The position numbers and the translations under genes were made by a program. A stretch of DNA of 64,000 nt, from NCBI GenBank assembly GCA_029448655.1, contig JACCLO010000005.1, forward strand, positions 682,001 through 746,000, in the 5' to 3' direction. Under the pieces are notes generated by a model. It made no database searches, was not told where the DNA came from, and saw nothing but the letters and a program-made list of their open reading frames with translations. The stretch is from Wolfiporia cocos. Its lineage: Eukaryota > Basidiomycota > Agaricomycetes > Polyporales > Phaeolaceae. Positions 32,897-45,243 of this stretch are shown here, piece after piece. Numbering within the stretch: the stretch's first letter is position 1; every line of letters begins with the position of its first letter.

Positions 32897-33800
32897 CTGA
32901 CTTCATCTAACCTTTTGCAGATACACCATGGCACCCTGGACATGGCTATTGTCAACAAGTTAGCCTTTCTCAGCTTCAGACAGGATATATCACTGACTTC
33001 AAAGCAGGCTATGCCGCAATCTGGTGTGCAGACTAAATTGGTTGGCAGACTCCTTTGTCAAGATCACATCAGCGTGAATTTCCAACCCATAGCTATTTGT
33101 AGGGATTAGGATAGGAATATGATACAATATACAATTAGAATAACTAGCTCATAGATATGTAAATTGTCATCACTAGGAAGGCAACCTGAAGAGTGACAGG
33201 GCCGGGGAGACAAGGAAAGTAGAATGGTTGGCGAAATTGATCCATCTGTTTAAGCTATCAAACTAGTCCAAATCACTATCCATACTCTGGGTATCAAGAT
33301 TGTCACTCACTGCGTTCAAGGGCTGCCTACTCTAAGGTCGTGTAGATGGGGATAAATGGAGTTAGGCAGTGTAGTATCTGGGTAGCCAAAGGGTCTGCAC
33401 TAATCATATATGCCGCCCTTGAACTTCATGTAGAATATGGCAGCTATGCCCATGTATGATCATGGTTAAATTATGCAGTGTATACATGGCAGGTCCATAT
33501 GAGTATATGTGGAGATAGCTCGGTCCAGGCCTTATAGATTCAAGCAGAAATATATGGTATATACCGATCCTGATTTACCTCCTGACCATGCGCCCTGTTC
33601 TGATATAGGCGCACATGGTCTACCCAGTCTAGCAGGACCTGTACGCTGCTTGGACACTCATGTTTGACTCAGAAGCATGGCCGATATATTTTTCTGATTT
33701 GCACTCTGACCACAACGACGATGGCAGTACATGCAACCCAACACCTTCATGCCGCCACAAAGATCTAAGGTAACTATTAACGAGAATCAATCGCACTCAA
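32897..33800. other. Intergenic DNA, nothing recognised
   Basis: No coding evidence, no clear repeat. AT-rich, with short open frames only. Confidence 0.4.
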
Positions 33801-35400
33801 CTACTCACTTATGAATAGTATGACTATGAGAAGGAGAAGGTGCCGTGCTTTTGTAGGGCTTATAATCGTAACGCTATCACGCTGTCGCTGATACGCCTTC
33901 TTGTACGTGCGGAAACAGGTCTTCAAGAGTTCTTCAATATCATGCATTGTGAATTTGACATTGGCATGCTTGAGCGTACATGTCTCGGGGTTCTGGGCAT
34001 CAAATATTGTAAGTTGTGGACCCACTCAATTCTAATGACGTGTACCGTTTGTTCATTATAGACGATGCTCGCTATATGCGTGATGATTTGCGCATTAGCA
34101 TCGGCTGCAACGTCTTTCTCGAAACCAAAGTGGAGCTTGGGGTCGGTGCCCCCATTTTCTTTATCATTCTCTGACTGACTATCCTCCTTCGATACTACCC
34201 CATCACCAACAGCTTCTTTGTCAAGTGGGATCAGCCATTTACAGTGAATTAATCTCAATATTTGAGACACGACCTGGAGCTCTGCACATGTGGTAAGCTG
34301 CTTCTCACTCAACTCTTCTAGCTTAATGCTGAGGATCTGAACAGACCCTGGCACCTTTCCGCTCTTCTTGAGACATTATGGGACCGTCTTACGTGCTCGT
34401 CTTCATCTTCTCCGTCAGTCCCTCTCTCATCATCTTCTCTCCTTGTGGACACTGCCTTTAACTCGTTCGATTCATTTCGCAGGTTGGCGACCTCAGGAGT
34501 CAGTTATGGGGCCAGGAGGTATAGCAGACATGGCAGAAGGGCCAGACTGAGGTGGAGGACGAGCAGGGGTCCAGGCCCGATATCTCATTGATGCAGCAAA
34601 GCTACCAGGCGATGCAATGAGCACATGATCGCGTTTTCGCCTGATCGGGTCAATAATGAGATTATTTGTTCGCCCAAACTCATGAGGATAACGTGCTATA
34701 TTTTATTATTGAGGCTATGATTGTGGAACTACCGTGTCGGATTTAGCTGGACATAGATCCTCTACATCGATGCTCTTAAACAGGCATAGACGATCTTGTC
34801 AGACCTGTACAATACCTGGCCCTTGATACCTACACTAATTAGAGAGATACGGGTATAGCCTTCAAGTGCCAATATAACCTCAACTACAAGCTAGGTGACT
34901 TAGCAGCATGTGCATAGGTGGGTATTTTCCGACTCTGTAGGGCTAGCTCCAGTTGAGCTAGCAAGGCAAGCTCTGTTGTGGTACATATAGCTCTACACCT
35001 ACAGTTCATAGCTAGCTCCACCCTTGATTACTAGGGGTCTGAACGCAGTGACTGCAATCACTCTCAGAATCAGAAGGGCAGCAAGAAGTGGAATGCACGG
35101 ATTCACTGGCTATGTGCTCTGGTTCTGGCTTCAAATTGTAGCAATAGACTGCTGCTTTGAGTAGATCTAATTTTTTGCCTTGAGCTTGAGATTCTTCTGA
35201 GCAGGTATGAGGTTGTCTTGACGAGAATCGACATGTAGCGTCACATGCTTGTCCACCCTATATAGGAAGCTTATCATAGCCACTCCAAAATAAATTCATA
35301 GCTTACAAGCTGTGCAAGATCGCCAACAGTGAATTTCTTATTGGTATCATAAGCATGTGTACCGTTATACTGTGAAGTGATGAGGGATGATGTTTGTTGG
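33801..35400 (-). pseudogene. Possible multi-exon gene or remnant on the minus strand
   Basis: Several protein-like blocks lie in order on the minus strand. Near 35320-35400: SQYNGTHAYDTNKKFTVGDL, followed by an in-phase splice pattern to HVTLHVDSRQDNLIPAQ near 35230. Near 34560-34700: NLIIDPIRRKRDHVLIASPG. At 34070-34340: LEELSEKQLTTCAELQVVSQ and more. At 33810-34010: HDIEELLKTCFRTYKKAYQR. Stops and frame changes lie between them, and I could not build one continuous model or name a family. It may be a transposon-associated fungal protein. Confidence 0.3.
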
Positions 35401-35898
35401 AATGTTGACAATCTACAAAATGATTGCTGCTTTCCTACAACCATGTAATTGTATCTCCTTCTTGAGTTGAGATTCTGACCCTTCAGAAACAGTCATAAAA
35501 TTCATTCAGATGGCATTCTAATAATCGTTCAGGACAGATTTCCCGTGAGCATTCTCATCATCTCAAAACAGCTTGCTCAATAATGAGATCTCGGAAATGG
35601 AATTATTTATTCAAAATCTGTTCCAAACATCTTATTCAAATTTCAATTCTGGGCAAGTCTTCCCGCCAACATGTTTCATGAATCTTTTTGTACAGTGAGC
35701 TATTAGCTATGACCACCGTCCTCTCTCTGTGCTCCCAGCTGCTTTAGATATGCCGTTGATGGGGACGTCCGGCATTTGACAGCGGCGCATCACTGGCGCT
35801 AGCCAGCCGGAAATTGCCGCCCCCCTACGGTTGCCGGTCCCCACTACTAGGTGCAAGACATGTAACAGTGGCCCTACAAGTTCCTTGTGAGATAAACT
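35401..35898. other. Intergenic DNA
   Basis: No coding evidence. A short GC-rich part with inverted words (gcgctagccagccgg) lies at 35795-35815. From here to the right the sequence changes from repeat-rich to gene-dense. Confidence 0.4.
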
Positions 35899-36989
35899 TC
35901 ACTGCAGAATTGCAATATCTGTCTGCATCCCCAGCCCTCTCCACTTGGTGCCCGCGCCGGCCTGTTGAGTAACTTCAGCCGGCATGTCCGTGAAGACTTT
36001 TGAGATCCACGTTGGGTCAGTCAGAGGAGTCAGGTCGTCGCGTTTGGGTAGTCGCTGTGTATGATTTCTGCGTAAGCATATCTGATGCTTCCCATGTCGC
36101 GACTTAGTACGCACTCGCTTCACCCAATCATATGGGGCTTCCCAGCCACTCCTTTCTCGAACCACAAGAGGTGGAGACGACGAGAATGAGTGATATATGC
36201 GCGTGTCGTACGTCCTAAAGAGCACATTATCCACCCGGAGGGTGAAACGAGATAGGATGAATATGCAGGTCGGCATAACGCGCTGCATGGATGTCGGGAT
36301 GAAATGAGGACATGACATAGATACAACTTGGCGATAAGACGTACTCACTATTCTGACAAGTAGATGAGAGGAACCATTATCGTGTAGCTCATCCTCATAG
36401 AGCGGGATCTCGGCGTAGAACAATATGGGATCCTGCCGCGTTAGCTCGGCCAGCGGGATGCCCTCCTCTGGCTTCGAAGTATCTGCGGGACGCCAATACA
36501 CGGGATCGGAAAATGTAAGGGAGTCTCGGCCGGGATAGGTGGTCGTGTAAGTCCAGTCATACGGCTTGGTAGGCACTGTCTTGGGCATCGGAAGCTGGGA
36601 CGATTGCCCTGTGCTGGCTCGCACTTCAAGAACATTCCTGCTGAGCAAAATACAGGCACATACCGGCTTTTCAGCCATGCATCTGCATAGCCAACCCTGA
36701 CGCTACCGTCCCCCTCCTCTAGTTCGCCGTTCTTCACGCCCTTCAGCGCGTCCTCTGTATTGAACGAATACTTCCATCCGCTCGGCTTGTGGTGGAGCTC
36801 AAGCGAGTTGTTTCCAAACGTCATCTCGGGCAAGGGTATACCCCCCACGGCGGATTGCAGCGCGTCGAGCTCGTTCGCGTTCGAGATGGGATTGGTCCGC
36901 GCGGTGATCTCCCAATCATAGATCTCGATGGTACGCGAATTGGGTGATTCTTTGAGGGTGTGGTGAGGGACTGAGACGGCCGCAGACAT
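35899..36989 (-). CDS. TIP41: TIP41-like protein (TOR / PP2A signalling)
   Basis: Four exons: 36664-36989, 36349-36613, 36115-36282, 35899-36054 (304 residues). In yeast and animals TIP41/TIPRL binds type 2A phosphatases and modulates TOR signalling in the cytoplasm. The family blocks are clear: LPEMTFGNNSLELHH, GWKYSFNTEDALKGV, KPYDWTYTT (125-133), EIPLYEDELHDNG, LSRFTLRVDNVLFRTYDTRI, and DDLTPLTDP near the C-terminus. The second and third introns are multiples of three without stop, so they could be mistaken for exon; the family alignment (YDWVKR directly followed by RLPKRDDL) shows that they are introns. The ATG at 36989 was chosen because upstream codons in frame have no ATG. It is head-to-head with the dynein gene, 200 bp apart. 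Confidence 0.92.
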
Positions 36990-37189
36990 GATCACATCCA
37001 GATACGAAGGTCTCTGGAAGAGAGAAGGGAGCGCTTTCGAATCTACAGCTGTGTCCGTCGTGGTGGTCTGCGAGAGAACGCGCCTCGGCGTCTCGTGGAC
37101 GTGTCTGCCTTGCCACCGCGACTTGCCTTTCCTCTATTTCGACCGCAGTATTAGGGAGCTGGATAGAGATCTGAGACCTATACAATACA
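36990..37189. promoter_or_regulatory. Shared promoter region of TIP41 and dynein light intermediate chain
   Basis: Only 200 bp separate the two divergent start codons, so the genes must share a bidirectional promoter. No clear TATA box. Confidence 0.6.
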
Positions 37190-39074
37190 ATGGATGACTC
37201 GCGGCCGTCGTCTCCGGAGGCGCCCCCTCAGGACCTCTGGTCGTCCATTCTCGACTCTGTCTCAAGTACACGCTCTATTCCAGCGAAACAGGTGGTAGTC
37301 TTGGGACAGCCCTCCACTGGGAAATCAACACTAGTCTCTGCGCTGCTCCGGAAGCCTCCAGCAGACACGGATAGCAAAGAGCCATTGCATGACTTTGCGC
37401 TCGGATATGACTGGGCCGATGTCCGAGACGATGCAGATGAAGGTATGTGCAAAGACTTGGAAATCGAGACATTAAATTGAAGGACGCGTCGTTCAGATAC
37501 CCTGGCACGACTATCTGTGTATACCGTGCCATCTTCCGCGCCAACATATACCTCGCTGCTACCGCATTTCGCTCCTCCAAGGACATCACTGCCACATACT
37601 GTCGTGATCATCGTCCTCGATTGGACGCGTCCCTGGACATTTGTTGAAGAGCTTGAGACATGGCTCACATGGGTCGAAGAGTGGGTCAAAGGTGACGGGG
37701 CCAGGGAAACAGTGATTGCGCGCGAAGAGAATCGCGAAAGATGTGAGCAGAGAAACCCAATGCGCAATGTTGCGCGCTAACGCGGCCCTCCAGTACAGGC
37801 GCACCTACAGCATTACACAGAGCCTACCTCAGACCCTTTACCTGCGACGTCTACTCTTTCTGGGACAGTCCTGCCTTTAGGACCCGGTACACTCACTCAC
37901 AACACAGGTGGAATGCCTATCATTGTGGCGTGCACCAAAGCCGACCAGATCGATGATAACAACGGTATTGGAGCTGGACCATCAGGAATGGGAGGTATGG
38001 TAAAAGGCAAAGGAGGGGAATGGGAGGAGCGGACGGACGGCATCATGCAAGTGTTGCGAACAATCTGCCTGAAATGTGAGTCCTTCACTCGAACGCTGCT
38101 TAGTTCGCGTGTGGATTTATCAACCCTCAGATGGTGCAGGGTTGTTCTACACGACGCCGCTGCCAGAAATGCTGCAGGTCCTCCGGCAGTATGCTCTCCA
38201 TCTGCTTTTCATTCCTCCGGCGCCGTCTCCAGGATTTGCAGGTACAGACGCTCCAGCACCTGCGCGAAATCCCTTCCCCTTCCAGCATAAGCCAAACACA
38301 CTGGACCGTGATAGGATCGTAGTGCCGGCTGGGTGGGATAGTTGGGGAAAGATCAGTGTGCTGAGGGAGGGCTTTGATGCAAAATCGTGGGGCGAAGCAT
38401 GGGAGCGTGATTTGGAGAATGTGGAAGGTGAAACTGAACCAGGCGCGAAAAAGCTATATAGTGCCTTCGTGCCAGATCAAGGCCGCAAAGTGAGCCGTCA
38501 ATTCGTTCCTGCGGATTATACTGATCCTTGCGTTCGTTCACAGCCGCCACCATTACCTCCATTCAATAGTCCCATCCCAGAGCAGCAGTTCCTGTCCAAG
38601 AATTACGACGAGAACTCCAAGAAGCCGGATCGCGACCCTCGCGGCGCATTCAGGAACCCTAATGAGAATGTTGCCGCTGGTGTCGTGGGACCTATGAGCA
38701 GCAGCAGCTTCAGCATGCCGAATGTCGAGCGAGCGCTCACGGAGATGGAGAACAACTCTGGCAGCGCTCCGACGGCCGGACCCGCCGCTGCAAGCGGGGA
38801 CAATGCTCGCAAGCGGTCAGCTGGCCGTACGCAGTCGACCTCGACAATTGCGCTGCCTATTACAGGCGCCGCATCGCGGCCATCGAACCCGTCGCCAGTG
38901 CTTTCTGCCTCGCCAGCTCAGGCAGGACAAACGCAGCACGAGGTGTTGCAGAATTTCTTCCAGAGTTTGCTCAGCTCGAACAAGGATCGGGGTAGTGGAA
39001 GCGCGAGCGCGGCAGCACGGACTACCTCGCCAAAATCCAACGGGACTTCGAGCACGGCCGAGGAAGGTTCATAG
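37190..39074 (+). CDS. Dynein light intermediate chain
   Basis: Four exons: 37190-37442, 37497-37742, 37794-38075, 38131-39074 (574 residues). The protein is a subunit of cytoplasmic dynein 1 and links the motor to cargo adaptors. It shows a P-loop, GQPSTGKST (39-47), then the degenerate GTPase-like fold typical of the family: VVIIVLDWTRPWTFVEELETW, PIIVACTKADQ, LFYTTPLPEMLQVLRQYALH, and VVPAGWDSWGKISVL. The C-terminal third is disordered, rich in Ser, Ala and Asn, and ends in a short helix (EVLQNFFQSLLSS) that resembles the adaptor-binding helix of DLIC. The start is the only ATG before the P-loop. The gene is divergent from TIP41. Confidence 0.9.
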
Positions 39075-39873
39075 GAATGCTCTGCGACTTTTCGGAATCT
39101 GGATTTTGTGTTTTATCTAGCATAGCTGATGTGATACCACCTAGTTACGTCGAAACCACTGCAAATTGGGACGCGATTTCATTGAAACGCAATATTCTGA
39201 TACTCTATAGCTATGGCACTGCGCCATTAGTGAGACGCGAAGCTCCCATTAGAAGTGTACCGACAAATGGTAGTCTTAAGGACATCCTGGAAACAGAAAG
39301 TGCTGTGATGGTGGCCATCGGTGATGCATTGATGATTTCGCGGGGCGGATTATTATTTGCTCGGCATCGTTATATTTTAGACTTTCATGTATAAGAGAAA
39401 GACCGAAGACTGTGAGTTTAAAGAGCCTGCAGCAAACCGCGTTCGCTCAGTGTCCGATCGCATCATAGTGTGTGACCTACCGGAATTTGCGGTTAAAATA
39501 ACGCCTGTTTTCCTCGAGTCTTCGAGTCAAGAAGTTTGTACATGAGAAATGAGCAAGATAGCAGTGCATTTATAATGCAGCTTGGTTACACGTATATTGT
39601 CTAATACTAGGTATAGTCGCTACATATGGGCCGTAGTGATACAAGGTAATCTCAGATAGGTGATGACGATTGTAAGTATACAAGTTGAAGACATGTCCGA
39701 GAGCTCGCAGAAATGAGAGACAGCAGAGTATCAGTATTGAGTATTGTAGGAATGCAATGAAGACATGCAAACGGACGGCTGAAGCAGTCCTCCGAGTAGT
39801 CCAGAAGTCTGGTCCGATCTATCCCAATGAATAGTGCAATGGACTGTGACATACCATTATCCATCCCATCAGA
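39075..39873. other. Intergenic region between two converging genes
   Basis: It holds the 3' ends of the dynein chain (+) and of the seven-transmembrane gene (-). No coding evidence. Confidence 0.5.
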
Positions 39874-42800
39874 TTATCTACTAGAATCACCGCGATTGGG
39901 ATTTGTAGTATACTGATAATCAACTCGGAATGGTCGAGAAACCCTCGCTTTTGGTATGTGTGAGACGTATTCGTGCGGCGTTCCAGACGCATGCGTCGTG
40001 TTTTGCGCATCGGCTGCATATAGATTCAGATTCCTGCCACGCAGAGGCTTAAAGCTATGCGCGGCTTCAACGGTGCGCTCAGAGCCAGGATTATGACCAT
40101 CAGAGGTCGGAACCACCTCATCTCGCTGCTCCGCGCGATGATGAGATGGAGATAGCTTGAGGCGGTGAACTGCGCGCAACGAGCAATGCGATGAAGGTCT
40201 AGGAGAGATCGGTGTGGGTATCGACGATGGAAAAATGTTCTCGTCGGCGCTGGTGCGCGCAATGTCTGACCGGCGATTCCCCCGGATCCCGTTGCGCGGA
40301 GATGGTCCTGTAGCCTGTCTGGGTGGCGCTGTTAATCGAGATTTCTGGTTGCTAGGCGGAGTGCTCTCGGCTTGATGTCCTTCTCCGTTAGCGAATCCAA
40401 ACAGCGTAGACTCGGACTCAGCAGGGCTTGAGGGGCGTGCTGTGACTGCATATCGATGAATGCCGTGTGCAGTGCTCCAACTACCAAGGGCGCCTAAGGG
40501 TATGGTTACATTAGAATGACCGTATTTATGAGGCAACACTCACGGTTCACTAAGCCATGTAGGTAACGCAGATGGTCAAATTCATGATCACTCTCGTTCG
40601 AGAAATCAGCTTGATAATCCTCGCTCTGGCACATAGAAACATTCTCGAGGCCACTGTCGCTGCTAGGAGTAGTCGGCTTTGTGACTTCACTTCTGTTACT
40701 TGCTGTGGCGCTACCGTATGAGCCGACGCGAACGAGACGACTGCGAGCAGTTATAGTTTACATTCAGCATATAGAGAAGATGTTGTTCGAACTTACTCAG
40801 GAAGATTGCCGTTGAAGTTATACCCGCCCTGCGAAGGCTGTCGCCAATCCTGGCTGCCACTTCCACGCATCACTGGCGTTGAGTGAAATTCAGGGGAAGA
40901 GAATTCCGATGAAAGACCACCCAGTTCTGTGTCCTTCTCCTTCCCCTTGCCGACATTCCTGCCCAAAGAACTCAGAGTGTCTAAACTCAACTCCCGCTGT
41001 AATAGTTCCAAGTCGAGCAGTACTACGGACTGTGACCACGACCTGTTGCGGCTCAACGCATAGGTTCTCGGTCTCCTGACAGGTGTTTTGAAGGAGGGGG
41101 GAGGGTGGGAGAGGGAGGATGCCGCGGGAGGGGGAGAGGAGGAGGACGCCGCGGGAGGAGAGGAGGAGGAGGAGGAGGAGGAGGAGGTAGCGGTAGGGCG
41201 GGAGAGGGAGGACGCCGCGGGAGGACTGATCTGGAAGCGATCCTCCTCCCGCGGCATTGACGGCTGCGACCGACGAGAAGATTGATCTGGTGAGCATGCG
41301 GCTGGGTCACCGTTAAAATGTGGGGGATGGTCTTCAAGCAGAGGCGAGAGGACTAGTGTTTTGGCGGGTGTACGATACTGCCTGTGAGCGGTTACGATCT
41401 GCGATGCTAGCGGTGCGATTAACGATTTATCGGATAAATATGAGGAGGTCGAGGATTTTATGCGAGTCGATTGTGGGTCAAGGTTCAGGTTGTTTCTCGG
41501 CTGTGGTACAGCACGTGTAGTCGTAATCATAGGTTCGTTGCCTGCAGAAGACGGCAGGGGCGACATGAGGCCAAGATCTCCTTGGGAACGTGTGTCATCA
41601 TTGGCATGACGATCATGAGCAGCTTCTCTGAAGTTCGAAGTCGGTTCAGTCACTTTCTGCATGGATCTGCCGGTGGATTTGGACGCCAGCATATCGCTAC
41701 TCTGACGTCCTCCGACAAGCGTGGCACTACAGCTACGCTGATGCTCCCGCATATATCCATCCTTTTCAGATTTTGAACTCATAGAGTTTGAACTCGACTT
41801 CTGCGCCGCGGTAGCGGATGATTCGCCGAATGTGGAGAACAGACTCGAGGGGATGGGAAGCGGCAAACGGAGCAATATATGGAGACCAAGGAGTGGGGAA
41901 GACAATGTCACGGAGAGGATTAGCAGGATAGCCGTAGAGAGTGTAGCATTGCGATCGGTAAATGCAGCAGAAGCCAGATACGGAAGCGATAGAATCTGCA
42001 AACGAATAGTTGAGTGCGCCGGCGCGTCTACATTTCAGGAGAACGCACCAGTGGGATCCAGATGGTAGCAATCCAGCCAATTATATTGTAGATAGAGATA
42101 TGTAGGTCATTTGCCGAGAGGGAAACATTCTTATCGAAATTCTTCTCGACATCGTGATCGTAGCCGCCTAGGAGTTGCACACTACCAACGGCCGTCGTTG
42201 ACGGCGCAGCGGTCAGAGACTTTCGTGATTGAACTGTGATTGCAGCCTGCGGCGATTCATAATGCTCATTCGTGAACGACCAAGCGGCAACGGTCGGCTC
42301 GCGTGCCGAGGGCTCGGTGCGCCGCACATGGCGTCTAAAGGGGTCTAGGGAGCCAAATGGCGTTATATCCGCCGGCGGATTGGGGCGAGAGTGTAGTGGA
42401 GTGGGCACCGAGGGCAAAGGAAGTTCCAATATCGCTGCAGAATTATTGAACGAGGTGATCGATGGAGGTCGGAGGTTCGCATGTGACGTGAACCAGGAAT
42501 TGCCCTGAAGAGTTGCATCAGGGTCATATGTGGCCATTGAATGAAACGGCTTGATCCGCTTCGTATCCCGTTCCAGTGGCCACGGATTACGGATGTCGTC
42601 CAGGGCAAGCATATTCCGATGTATTGTGAGCAATGTGCGAACCAATACTCCGAAGGCAGCAGTCGAGATTACAGCCAAAGCAATTGAGTATGTGAAGAGT
42701 CCGATGAAGAAGTTCGGGATGGCTCTTGCGGAAAGTGCAGCTGCGATTATAGTCGGTATAGCCACGAGCAATACGGTGGGTAGCCAAAGCTTCCAGTGCA

Positions 42801-43247
42801 AGCTACCCAGAGGCATGGAGCGACCGGCGCGGACATGAATTAAAGTTATGGCCATTACTGCAAAGAAGCATGTCTGCCTGAACGTTAGTGAGATCCAAAA
42901 ACCAGCAGCGGAGGGCGGGTTGTGCGTTGCGTCGTAGCCGGACGACGCGCTGCTGTGCTCATACACGACCTGCCAGACAAAAAACGCAAGAGCCACGACG
43001 TCGCAGGTTGCGAGCCACATATGACTCTGATCTGCGATAGAGATCATGCGCGAGTGAGGGAGGCTAGATCGGAGCTTCGGATGCGCATAAGTGCCACAAA
43101 CTCGACAGAAAGCGCAAGGCTTACAGAGCGACCTCGACGATCTTGCGGACGGTTCAGCCAGATTGGTCTGGAGATCCACAAAACCACGATCGTCGAAATG
43201 ATGATGGATACAATGGCTAAAGAAATGGCAGGGACAAGCGGAATCAT
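39874..43247 (-). CDS. Seven-transmembrane protein with long loop and tail, receptor-like
   Basis: Five exons: 43125-43247, 42049-43026, 40797-41995, 40544-40740, 39874-40493 (1,038 residues, frames join throughout). Seven hydrophobic segments: about 1-25 (IPLVPAISLAIVSIIISTIV), 43-63, 83-105, 120-141, 149-178, 350-379 (split by an intron), 386-409. A loop of about 170 residues separates segments 5 and 6, and a tail of over 600 residues, rich in Ser, Pro and Arg, follows segment 7. This layout is that of a G-protein-coupled receptor with long third inner loop and C-tail. I do not recognise a named family and see no signal peptide; the protein starts directly in segment 1. The ATG at 43247 is the only one in frame after an upstream stop, though an extra 5' exon is possible. 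Other transporter-like roles cannot be excluded. Confidence 0.7.
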
Positions 43248-43616
43248 TATGGCGGTGAACTCCGCGCTATCTTTTGCGATAGCTGTGTGGCGTTGGGCCC
43301 GCGCGAGACCACCGAGCTGATTCAACTTGTCGTAGCTGGGAATGGGAGGAAGCAGGGATCAAGCGGTAACTAGGCGAGGTGTCAAAGCAACCGTAGCACA
43401 GGGAAATGAATCCGAACCGTGGTAAAAGAAGAAGAAGCAACGCCACAGGCAAACCGGCGTGTAATTGTGGCATGCATGTGACCCGCGTTTCCACTTTCCT
43501 GAGACCCGCGGTGTGAGAGTACGCACAGCAGCGATGACCATTACATTAGACGCTATCTAGACAGAAACATCCCGTCAGGCAAAATGTACATCGAGAGCAA
43601 AATGCTATGACACAGA

Positions 43617-45063
43617 CTACATTCCGGGGCCAAATAGGCTGACCCACGCAGATGGAGCCGGTCCGCCCTCTCTGATTGCTGTCTGACCGCAGTACGCGAT
43701 GACATGCTTGGATGGATGCCATGAGACCGTTGGGGATTCCCCAAGTGCAGGTACACGATGCAACGGGACGCCCGTCTCTGTCGCGCACTGCGAGAAGGGT
43801 CGTAAGGCTAACATCATCACAACGACTGAAAGGATTTTCTCACAATATCAATGTATGACCCTTGGTTCGCGATTGCAATGAATTCCCCGTCATGCGAGAA
43901 GCTGATTGCATTGATGGCGTTGCTGAGTAAAAGCAAGCTCAGTATGTATACCACCTCCCGAGTGACAGACCTACTCGCAGGCGGTGATTGTCCGTGTACA
44001 GATCCACTCCGACAAGTCAAACAAATTGACGATTGAGTCATGACCGCCGGATGCCAGATATCTGGAAAGTCAGTTAGCGGCATATGCGTGCGTATAATCG
44101 CTCGCTCACCTTCCCCTAGGATCCAGCGCAGCGGCAACACAACCACCGACATGCGCGGGAGTGCTGTGAATGACCGCCAGGGACGGGTAGTCGACGACGC
44201 GGATCGACGCTTCTGATTGGTGCGTCAGAACTAGCCCGTCCCCGACATGGTTAAATGTCGCGGTGGATGCAGGCATCTGAGATCCGTCTGAGCGAATGCA
44301 TAGACATCGTAAAGGTTTGAATACATACTGGTTCTTTGTCAGACAGATGCCACTGCTCCTTCGCATCATCTGAGTCTTTCCCAAAGGTCAGTACCGCCAT
44401 TTGCTTCCCTGCTGTAGTGTATACGATTGTTCGGCCGTCGGGTGCGAAGTTGGTCTGCGAGGGCGAGACTTTCAACTGGAGCTGCTGTATATACCGAGTT
44501 TCTATGTTGAGTGTTAGTATATGCAGGGCATAACCATGCAAGGTACAGACGTCGTGTATCCCAAAAGACTATCCTCCGGTCCTTCTGACTCGATGTGCAG
44601 AAAAGGTCTGGGTGCGTGGGGTTCCACGAGATGTAGTCGACATCGTCTGAATGCCCTCCGGAGAACATTGACGCAGAGCGTAACTCCATCTAGCACATAC
44701 AGTCTCAGCTCCCTCACTTATTCGAATGAAAATCAATAATCAGGCTTACGCTCTTTTCCGGGTGCCAAAGCCGCACGACCTTGTCTATCCCAACCGCGCC
44801 CAACCTCTTCCCATCGCAGCTCCACGCGACGTGGTTCATCGACTGGGGGGAGGGTATACGGATATCCCGCGGACGGAATGCAGAGAAGTTTGGGGCCTGA
44901 GGAAAGAAAAGGTGACGCGTTAGTGAACTGTGTGCTGCTGTGAGGCTATAAGCGATCGTACATGGAGGCCTCGTGCAGCGAACGTCGTGTGTGGCGGCGG
45001 AGAGGGCGGGCGTTGCGGTGGTGGGATCTCATCCTCTTCCTTACCATTATTTGCGCCGGACAT
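43617..45063 (-). CDS. THOC3: THO complex subunit 3 (WD40 protein)
   Basis: Eight exons: 44962-45063, 44750-44896, 44551-44689, 44329-44501, 44110-44276, 43975-44061, 43844-43922, 43617-43787 (354 residues; human THOC3 is about the same length). The protein is part of the THO/TREX complex, which couples transcription with mRNA packaging and nuclear export. WD40 repeats align well with THOC3: VAWSCDGKRLGAVGIDKVVR, GGHSDDVDYISWNPTHPDLF, TNFAPDGRTIVYTTAG, HVGGCVAAALDPRGRYLASG, ISFSHDGEFIAIANQGSYID, and ESPTVSWHPSKHVIAYCG. A short N-terminal extension is rich in Pro and Glu. It is head-to-head with NDUFB9. Confidence 0.9.
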
Positions 45064-45243
45064 AGTGATGGTCAGTTGACGAAGTTAGACCGTAGCGGGG
45101 CAGCGATATGCAATGCACTGGAGCATGTGCAGTGCTCGCGGGGAACACGTGACCGTGACCGCCGGCGGGCTGAATGTCGTAATTGCCATTCCCGGAAGCT
45201 ACGAACTTGACGCCGCGCGAGCTGCACATCATCGACCGCGACG
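45064..45243. promoter_or_regulatory. Shared promoter region of THOC3 and NDUFB9
   Basis: 180 bp between divergent start codons; a bidirectional promoter is implied. It contains cacgtgac (about 45148), an E-box-like CACGTG. Confidence 0.6.

Noticed and set aside
14841..33000. A full-length LTR retrotransposon
   Set aside because: No two LTRs of one family flank an internal part with reverse transcriptase or integrase motifs; every clear copy is solo or rearranged.
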